The notes under the pieces: model-generated
The model's input: the letters and a program-made list of their open reading frames with translations, nothing else
What the model was told of the DNA's origin: nothing
Databases searched by the model: none
From: an uncultured Selenomonadales bacterium
GTDB taxonomy: Bacteria > Bacillota > Negativicutes > Selenomonadales > Selenomonadaceae
DNA: 64,000 nucleotides
Direction: 5' to 3'
Assembly: GCA_900315155.1 (NCBI GenBank)
Contig: OMYB01000007.1
Coordinates: 61,993-125,992, forward strand
Program-made: the position numbers and the translations under genes
Shown here: positions 58,780 through 64,000 of the stretch, piece after piece
How positions within the stretch are numbered: position 1 is the first letter of the stretch
Layout of the letters: each line of letters starts with the position of its first letter

Positions 58780-60123
58780 TCAGAAGAGGATATGTGCGAT
58801 AACATAAGCCACGCAGGAACCCGTGAAGACACCGATGAGGCCCGGGATCATGAAGCTGTGGTTCAGGACGTACTTACCGATTCTCGTGGTACCGGAACGG
58901 TCAAAGTTGATGCAGGCCAGATCGGAAGGATAGGTCGGCAGGAAGAAGTAACCGTAGATAGCCGGGATGAACGAGACGATAATCAGCGGGTCGATGCCGG
59001 CATTCAGCGCCATCGGAACGATAATCGATACGCAGGCTGCCTGCGAGTTAACGAGCTTCGACGTGAAGAACGAGCAGACGGCATACAGAGCCGGATACAT
59101 CGCAACAGCGCTGACGAGGACATCCTTGATCAGAGCCATGTGGTTGGAGAAGAACGTATCTGCCATCCACGCAACACCATAGACGGAAACAACGGCGACA
59201 ACGCCGGAACGGAAGACCTGGCTGCCGCCGACTTTCTTGGCATCGACTTTGCAGACGAAGAGCATCAGAGCGCCGAGGAACAGCATGATCATCTGGATGA
59301 CCGTCGTCATGGAGATTGCCTTCATGACGCCCTTCGCATTCGGGAAATGCGGAAGGAGTGCTGGGAAGTTACCGAGGACAGCTATGACGAGGATGCCTGC
59401 GAAGAACAGGTACATCGCATAGTAATAGGTTTTCGGGAACTGTTTGCCGATGAGGCTCTCCGTGGAACCGCCATAGACGTAATCCTTGTTTTCCGGATCG
59501 CTGATGAATTCCTGGAACTTCTCATCCTTGTCGAGGTCTTTGCCGCGGCGATAGCTGAATGCTGCTGCCGCCAGAACACCGCAGAACGTTGCCGGGATGG
59601 ACACGCTCAGCAGGTTGAGGACCGTGAACGGCGTACCAGCTGCTGCGAGAAAACCAGCCATGGAAACCATAGCGACGGAAACCGGCGAAGCGCTGATACC
59701 CATCTGAGAGGAAACGGATGCGACTGCCATCGGGCGCTCCGGACGGATGCCCTCTTTGATCGCGATATCATAGATGATCGGGAAAACCGTGTAGACGACG
59801 TGGCCCGTGCCGCAGAGGATCGTCAGGGACCAGGTCGTGATTGGTGCATAAATGCTGATGCGTTTCGGATTGCTGCGCAGGAACCTCTCTGCGTACTGCA
59901 GCATAACCGTGAGGCCGCCTGCCGTCTGCAGGAAGCCGGCGCAGGTAACGACGGCGAGGATCGTAAGCATGACGCTGACTGGTGGATTGCCCGGCTTATA
60001 GCCGAACACAAAGACATAAAGCATGAGGCCGATCGAGCTGACCACTGCCAAACCAATACCGCCGTGACGAACACCGACGAGCAGGCAGGCAAAGAGGACG
60101 ATAAAGCCTAATAGCAACTCCAT
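58780..60123 (-). CDS. Anaerobic C4-dicarboxylate transporter (DcuA/DcuB family)
   Basis: The 447-residue membrane protein has about ten to twelve helices and Dcu family features: HGGIGLAVVSSIGLM near the start, TILAVVTCAGFLQTAGGL, CGTGHVVYTVFPIIYDIA and ISASPVSVAMVSMAGFL, and FLPTYPSDLACINFDRSGTTRIGKYVLNHSF at the end. These carriers exchange fumarate or malate or aspartate for succinate during fumarate respiration. AAAGGGGAG precedes the ATG. The predicted transcript has a leader of about 225 bases. larA lies downstream on the same strand. Confidence 0.93.
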   Translation of the reverse strand: MELLLGFIVLFACLLVGVRHGGIGLAVVSSIGLMLYVFVFGYKPGNPPVSVMLTILAVVTCAGFLQTAGGLTVMLQYAERFLRSNPKRISIYAPITTWSLTILCGTGHVVYTVFPIIYDIAIKEGIRPERPMAVASVSSQMGISASPVSVAMVSMAGFLAAAGTPFTVLNLLSVSIPATFCGVLAAAAFSYRRGKDLDKDEKFQEFISDPENKDYVYGGSTESLIGKQFPKTYYYAMYLFFAGILVIAVLGNFPALLPHFPNAKGVMKAISMTTVIQMIMLFLGALMLFVCKVDAKKVGGSQVFRSGVVAVVSVYGVAWMADTFFSNHMALIKDVLVSAVAMYPALYAVCSFFTSKLVNSQAACVSIIVPMALNAGIDPLIIVSFIPAIYGYFFLPTYPSDLACINFDRSGTTRIGKYVLNHSFMIPGLIGVFTGSCVAYVIAHILF

Positions 60124-60355
60124 AGAAAACTCCCCTTTCTCCTAATACAGAAACATAAATACCGGTAATGATACCCATAACAAAGGGATCCGGCCTCTGC
60201 TCCGGCTCACTTTGAACAGATTTACCATATCTATGACCTATGTTACATTCTTTTCGTCGCACGCTGGCAAAATCCTTCTTTTTCCCGAAAAAAATCCTTC
60301 CTTTTTTTCAGAACCATTCCAAAATGCTGACGACTATGGTCAAGATACGACATTT

Positions 60356-60384
60356 ATTATACGCATTCATCCCTCAAATGTAAA
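60356..60384 (-). promoter_or_regulatory. Promoter of the Dcu gene with a long 5' leader
   Basis: TTTACA (60384-60379) and TATAAT (60361-60356), 17 bases apart on the minus strand. Transcription would start near 60349, giving a leader of about 225 bases (60124-60349) with A/G-rich tracts and a CCGGAGCAGAGGCCGG inverted repeat but no recognised riboswitch or ORF. Confidence 0.6.
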
Positions 60385-60482
60385 TAGTTTTTATGTAATA
60401 AATATCACATTATAAACATTATTTATTTTATATTTATTGAAACTTATCCCATAAAAATATTTTTCTGTATTTCGTATAAAAC

Positions 60483-60508
60483 AGCATAGCAACGTGTTAT
60501 ACTATGCT
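60483..60508 (+). promoter_or_regulatory. dapL promoter region with AGCATAG/CTATGCT inverted repeat
   Basis: AGCATAG (60483-60489) and CTATGCT (60502-60508) form a perfect inverted repeat with a 12-base spacer. The right arm overlaps a probable -10 box TATACT (60498-60503). A protein bound here would cover the promoter. Confidence 0.5.
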
Positions 60509-60555
60509 AAAAGGGTATATTAAATTGTATGTTCCAGTCAGGAGGAAATGAAACA

Positions 60556-61788
60556 ATGGCTACCATCAACGATAACTATCTGAAGCTGCCCGGCAGCTAC
60601 CTCTTTGCCGAGATCGGCCGCCGCGTTGCCGCCTATAAAGAAGCTCATCCGGAGGCAGACATCATCCGCCTCGGCATCGGCGATGTCACCCAGCCGCTGC
60701 CAGCCGTCTGCATCGAGGCGATGCACAAGGCTGTCGACGAAATGGCTCACAAAGAAACGTTCCGCGGCTACGGCCCGGAGCAGGGCTATGAGTTCCTCAC
60801 GAAGGCCATCCTCAAAAACAACTACGAGAGCAAGGGCATCCACTTCGGCACGGACGAGATCTTCGTCAGCGACGGCTCGAAGAGCGACACGGGCAACATC
60901 CAGGAAATCTTCGGTTCTGCGGATAAAGTCGCTATCACGGATCCGGTTTACCCGGTCTATCTCGACACGAACGTCATGGCCGGCCGTACGGGCAGCCTGA
61001 AAGAAGACGGCCATTTCGAGGGCGTCACCTACCTCCCCTGCACGGCAGAGAATAACTTTGCGCCGGATCTCCCGAAAGAGCGCGTGGACATGCTCTACCT
61101 CTGCTGCCCGAACAACCCGACGGGCACGACGCTCTCCCGAGAGGAGCTCACGAAATGGGTCAACTGGGCAAAGGAAAACGACACGGTCATCCTCTTCGAT
61201 GCCGCCTATGCCGCCTACATCACGGAGCCGGACGTCCCGACGACGATCTATGAGATCCCGGGCGCCAAGGATGTCGCCATCGAATTCCGTTCTTTCTCCA
61301 AGACGGCCGGATTCACGGGCACGCGCTGCGGCTACACGATCGTCCCGCACACGGTCACGGGCAAGGCCGCGGATGGCAGCCGCGTCGAGTACAACAAGCT
61401 CTGGAACCGCCGCCACACGACGAAATTCAATGGTACGGCATACATTGTCCAGCGCGGTGCCGCAGCCATCTATACGGAAGAAGGCCAGAAACAGGTCAAG
61501 GAGCTCGTCGGCTACTACCTCGAGAATGCCCGCATCATTCGGGAGGGTCTGACCAAGGCCGGTCTCGAGGTCTACGGCGGCATCAACGCCCCGTATATCT
61601 GGCTCAAGACGCCGAACAACATGAAATCCTGGGACTTCTTCGACCTCCTGCTGAAGCAGGTCAACATCGTTGGCACGCCGGGTGCCGGTTTCGGTCCCTG
61701 TGGCGAAGGCTATTTCCGCCTCACGTCCTTCGGCAACCGCGAAGACACGCTGCGCGCCGTCGAGCGTTTCCAGCAGCTCAAATTCTAA
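60556..61788 (+). CDS. dapL: LL-diaminopimelate aminotransferase
   Basis: The 410-residue PLP enzyme converts tetrahydrodipicolinate directly to LL-diaminopimelate, a shortcut in lysine and peptidoglycan synthesis. [63 protein letters not shown] and [16 protein letters not shown] (PLP lysine 249) are all present. The start is the ATG at 60556 with AGGAGG about 11 bases upstream; an in-frame ATG at 60529 lies before that site. It is monocistronic with a perfect terminator. Confidence 0.96.
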   Translation: MATINDNYLKLPGSYLFAEIGRRVAAYKEAHPEADIIRLGIGDVTQPLPAVCIEAMHKAVDEMAHKETFRGYGPEQGYEFLTKAILKNNYESKGIHFGTDEIFVSDGSKSDTGNIQEIFGSADKVAITDPVYPVYLDTNVMAGRTGSLKEDGHFEGVTYLPCTAENNFAPDLPKERVDMLYLCCPNNPTGTTLSREELTKWVNWAKENDTVILFDAAYAAYITEPDVPTTIYEIPGAKDVAIEFRSFSKTAGFTGTRCGYTIVPHTVTGKAADGSRVEYNKLWNRRHTTKFNGTAYIVQRGAAAIYTEEGQKQVKELVGYYLENARIIREGLTKAGLEVYGGINAPYIWLKTPNNMKSWDFFDLLLKQVNIVGTPGAGFGPCGEGYFRLTSFGNREDTLRAVERFQQLKF

Positions 61789-61809
61789 TCCACAAAGAAC
61801 CCATCGCAT

Positions 61810-61848
61810 AAAAAAAGGCATTCCGCCCCATGGCGGAATGCCTTTTTT
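61810..61848. terminator. Perfect-stem bidirectional terminator after dapL
   Basis: AAAAAGGCATTCCGCC and GGCGGAATGCCTTTTTT form a stem around CCAT. It also serves the convergent small membrane-protein gene. Confidence 0.93.
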
Positions 61849-61871
61849 CGTAAGCACAGAAGCTATCGCAT

Positions 61872-62240
61872 TCAGTGCTGCATAAAGAACGATAACACGA
61901 ACCAAAAAATGAACGCTGCACCGACTACCGTCAGCAGGAACGGCAGCGCGACGGTCAGGACAAAGGACAGCGCGGAAAAAGCAGCCACAATGGCGACGAG
62001 CGCAATCCCCTTCGTCTTCCAGCTCGTATTCTTCCAGAGATAACGGAAGATATTGCCCGGCTTCAGATAATCGCCTGCATCGTGGATCTCATAATGCCGC
62101 TGATGCGGTATTTCATAGGAACGGCCGGACTGATAGTCCGTTCTTGGCTGTTCCTGCTGCCCAGACTCATTGATGGTCTCTCCCTGGTAACTCTCTTTTT
62201 CTTCTTCCGACATCACGCGGACTTTCGGATCATCTGCCAT
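61872..62240 (-). CDS. Hypothetical membrane protein, 122 residues
   Basis: I do not recognise this protein. The first 70 residues are polar and charged (EEEKESYQGETINESGQQEQ, then a Tyr/His-rich stretch). Two hydrophobic helices follow (IALVAIVAAFSALSFVLTVAL and FLLTVVGAAFIFWFVLSFF), ending MQH. It is probably anchored in the inner membrane with the acidic part in the cytoplasm. It overlaps the end of the upstream unknown gene by 11 bases, so the two are likely cotranscribed and may act together. Confidence 0.7.
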   Translation of the reverse strand: MADDPKVRVMSEEEKESYQGETINESGQQEQPRTDYQSGRSYEIPHQRHYEIHDAGDYLKPGNIFRYLWKNTSWKTKGIALVAIVAAFSALSFVLTVALPFLLTVVGAAFIFWFVLSFFMQH

Positions 62241-63810
62241 GGAATCCCCTCCCAGACTCTATCGCCATTTGCGCATAAAGCAAAATAACAAAACCACTCT
62301 CGGATAAGTAGCGGGGATCATATGGAACGATGCCCAGCGTTTTCTTGATATGCTGGTTTAACGCCGCCACCTGCTCATGCTGAATCCCCATCACCTGGTA
62401 GAACTCCTTAGGTTCAATTGGTTTCATACCATTCAGGTCACAGAATATCTGCAATATGGCAAGAAGAATTTCTACAAACTCCTTCTCGTCGACATCTTCC
62501 CCGCGGCATGTCATGAAATCATCAAACATCCGCACAAGAAGATGTTCCGAAAAAGCAGGATATCCCAATGCCCGAACAATGTGGACCAGCATCCTGTCTG
62601 CTTCTTCATCCATGCGTATAATATCCTCATTATATGGAATCTTAGCGGGGAACTCCTGGCTCTTCAGTAAGTTCAGCTGGGCAAAATGCCCAAGAAGCAA
62701 AACCACATGGCGGGCTGCAATGGCATGGCGGCGCAGGAATTCATCCATCGTCGCTTCCGGCTCCTGATACTGGTACATGGCGAACAGCTTCTCAATCTGC
62801 TCTTTCATGCGAACACGCAGCCTCGGTGAAGCTTCCACGGTTGTCATCATGGTGAACATCACGATGCCATTTTTTTGAATATGACCGATGAAAACGAACT
62901 GCGTACAATCCACATTCTGGACGGGAAGGAATGCCATTTCGAACCCGTCACCGTTCATGAGATTGATACAATGCACACCACCATCGTATACCTCATCGGC
63001 GTAAAAGATGGTAAACTCTGCATCCTGCAGATCACGCAGGAGAACTTTTTCAGAATCCGAAAGCGTATCCTTATGAACGGCAGCATAATGTTCGATTGGC
63101 GTTTCATCGGTTTCAAACAGGTGATAATCAAAAAGGAAGTAATCATAGAACAGCGGCCAAAACGTAAGGTCATCATCCGACTCCTCGGGGATATTGGGAT
63201 CGCCACCTGTCGCGAGCACCATCGCACGGCTCCAGTCATGCTGGAATTCTTCCTGATGATAAAACTTCCTGATGTTATCCAGCAGATTATCCATGAGGCT
63301 ATTCAGTTTGTCCATGTCTTCTTCACTGGCAACGCCCCGCCTATCCAAAGAGCGGTAAAGAGAATCCGGTGCGATACGGTCCGGCATGACAAACTCTCCA
63401 TGGACATAGAAAGAATCTTGTGCTGCTTTCAGGTTGCCCCAGGACTCATAGGCAAAGGAACCATGGGTGGCTTCGTCAATATGCTCAGCAAATTGGTCAA
63501 TGACTTGGATGAAAGCATCGATATGTGCTGCATCTAACGTAAATTCCGGGTGAACATCATGTATCTCATAAACGATATCCTGGTAATCATACACCGTTAA
63601 TTCATTTGCCTCATCCTCGGAAAGGACAACTTGGAGAACCGACAGCGTCATCATAATCCAGCTCCACTCCTCGCGAAGCCGCTCATCCGTCTCCCCGCTC
63701 CAGGCTCTACGCTGAAAGAAGCGCTCCACATCCCTGCGGGGAATGTAGCTGTCGGTATTCACATCTTCGGATTGATAATACTCCTTAATTTCATCATAAA
63801 CATTTGCCAT
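62230..63810 (-). CDS. Hypothetical acidic protein, 526 residues
   Basis: I do not recognise this protein. I start at MANVYDEIKEYYQSEDVN (ATG at 63808-63810), with GGGAG a little distant; the frame is open to 63876. The product is soluble, acidic and rich in Asp, Glu, Tyr and Phe, mostly helical, with no clear catalytic motif, signal peptide or repeats. A central segment (VDCTQFVFIGHIQKNGIVMF) could be a beta sheet. It is preceded by an extended -10 sequence and lies next to the rRNA operon end. It is coupled by overlap to the membrane gene downstream. Confidence 0.75.
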   Translation of the reverse strand: MANVYDEIKEYYQSEDVNTDSYIPRRDVERFFQRRAWSGETDERLREEWSWIMMTLSVLQVVLSEDEANELTVYDYQDIVYEIHDVHPEFTLDAAHIDAFIQVIDQFAEHIDEATHGSFAYESWGNLKAAQDSFYVHGEFVMPDRIAPDSLYRSLDRRGVASEEDMDKLNSLMDNLLDNIRKFYHQEEFQHDWSRAMVLATGGDPNIPEESDDDLTFWPLFYDYFLFDYHLFETDETPIEHYAAVHKDTLSDSEKVLLRDLQDAEFTIFYADEVYDGGVHCINLMNGDGFEMAFLPVQNVDCTQFVFIGHIQKNGIVMFTMMTTVEASPRLRVRMKEQIEKLFAMYQYQEPEATMDEFLRRHAIAARHVVLLLGHFAQLNLLKSQEFPAKIPYNEDIIRMDEEADRMLVHIVRALGYPAFSEHLLVRMFDDFMTCRGEDVDEKEFVEILLAILQIFCDLNGMKPIEPKEFYQVMGIQHEQVAALNQHIKKTLGIVPYDPRYLSESGFVILLYAQMAIESGRGFHGR

Positions 63811-63847
63811 AAAAATGGATACTCCCATCAAAAAAATAATACAACAT

Positions 63848-63858
63848 ATTATACCATA
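63848..63858 (-). promoter_or_regulatory. Extended -10 element before the 526-residue gene
   Basis: On the minus strand TATGGTATAAT (63858-63848) is followed by the gene start about 38 bases downstream. There is no -35 match. Confidence 0.4.
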
Positions 63859-63866
63859 GAACCATG

Positions 63867-63899
63867 AAAAAAGCATCCGCCACTCAGCGGATGCTTTTA
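63867..63899 (-). terminator. Terminator of the rRNA operon
   Basis: AAAAGCATCCGC and GCGGATGCTTTT form a 12-base-pair stem around a 6-base loop, directly after the 5S rRNA, with TTTTTTC following on the minus strand. Confidence 0.9.
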
Positions 63900-63902
63900 C
63901 CT

Positions 63903-64000
63903 AACCGGCAACGTCCTATCCTCCCAGCCCGTCTCCAGACAAGTACTTTCGGCGTGCGTGTGCTTAACTACTGTGTTCGGCATGGGAACAGGTGGAACCA
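63903..64000 (-). rRNA. rrf: 5S ribosomal RNA (5' end outside window)
   Basis: The complement of the last ~98 bases reads as the body and 3' end of a bacterial 5S rRNA. GGTTCCACCTGTTCCCATGC, CCGAACACAGTAGTTAAGC, GCCGAAAGTACTTG and GGGAGGATAGGACGTTGCC follow in order, matching helices II-V and the 3' half of helix I. About 20 bases of the 5' end are missing. The rest of an rRNA operon is presumably just beyond the right edge. Confidence 0.93.

Noticed and set aside
59996..60262. An 88-codon minus-strand frame overlapping the Dcu start in another register
   Set aside because: It runs out of frame into the Dcu gene, and its ATG lacks a ribosome site.
58792..61905. Long open frames antisense to the Dcu gene (plus, 58792-60111) and to dapL (minus, 60538-61905)
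   Set aside because: Both are mirror frames of confident genes and have unnatural composition.
1..64000. Mobile elements, prophage, CRISPR arrays or tRNA genes
   Set aside because: No transposase, integrase, regularly spaced repeat array or cloverleaf was recognised anywhere in the window by eye. A tRNA or covariance-model scan was not possible.

Overview
The window most likely comes from a motile, anaerobic, didermic Firmicute of the Negativicutes (Selenomonas-like). Three things point that way. The lysine/ornithine decarboxylase at 3121-4323 closely matches, as I remember it, the Selenomonas ruminantium enzyme that makes the cadaverine/putrescine attached to peptidoglycan in this group. 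Several genes have a Firmicute style (a T-box leader, LL-diaminopimelate aminotransferase, PdxST, CdaA/CdaR, TTG/GTG starts with strong GGAGG sites). MotAB and a chemotaxis receptor imply flagella. The DNA is GC-rich and tightly packed. I see no insertion sequence, prophage, CRISPR array or tRNA. The only structural RNA gene is a partial 5S rRNA at the right edge.

Layout. 1-2.4 kb: end of a U32 peptidase and a class III aminotransferase. 2.4-4.3 kb (minus): two small unknown genes downstream of ldc, behind an AT-rich control region with repeated GTATAA. 4.6-7.1 kb (plus): a phosphoribosyltransferase, a membrane diguanylate cyclase and a secreted LysM protein. 7.1-13.5 kb (minus): udk, a UPF0158 gene, a T-box controlled aroF-tyrA operon, then ACT / PFL-family / nth / NAGS-type acetyltransferase. 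13.7-23.9 kb: an AGCS alanine symporter, a long nucleoside kinase, DUF47-Pit phosphate uptake, a class I aminotransferase, lysC, an RluD-type pseudouridine synthase and fba. 24-29 kb: a dCache chemoreceptor, a DUF4080 radical SAM protein and an SDR.

28.9-35.5 kb is a metal block: feoA-feoB-FeoB-associated protein, a divergent membrane-anchored HMA protein, and a four-gene overlapping operon joining a precorrin-2 C20-methyltransferase to a FecBCD-type ABC importer. 35.7-39 kb has an ABC-2 exporter pair and a metal-type ABC pair on one transcript. 39-46 kb: a DAACS symporter, a shortened PdxR-like regulator divergent from pdxST, and a LysR/MFS divergent pair. 45.5-51.2 kb (minus) carries cdaA-cdaR, an FAD protein, glmM and cbiK. 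51.3-56.2 kb: ilvE, acpS-nnr and motAB. 56.4-61.8 kb: a LysR regulator, a LarA homologue next to a Dcu transporter, and dapL. 61.9-64 kb: two unknown genes and the end of an rRNA operon.

Main themes are amino-acid and cell-wall precursor metabolism (lysC, dapL, ldc, glmM, cdaA, aroF-tyrA, ilvE), cofactor and metal handling, and anaerobic C4-dicarboxylate/hydroxy-acid transport. The observations I rate highest are the small ORF translationally coupled to ldc and the repeat array upstream of ldc, the internally deleted PdxR-like regulator beside pdxST, the LarA-Dcu pairing, and the tetrapyrrole methyltransferase fused into an importer operon. Functions were assigned by reading the translated sequences against remembered family motifs. 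No database search was run.
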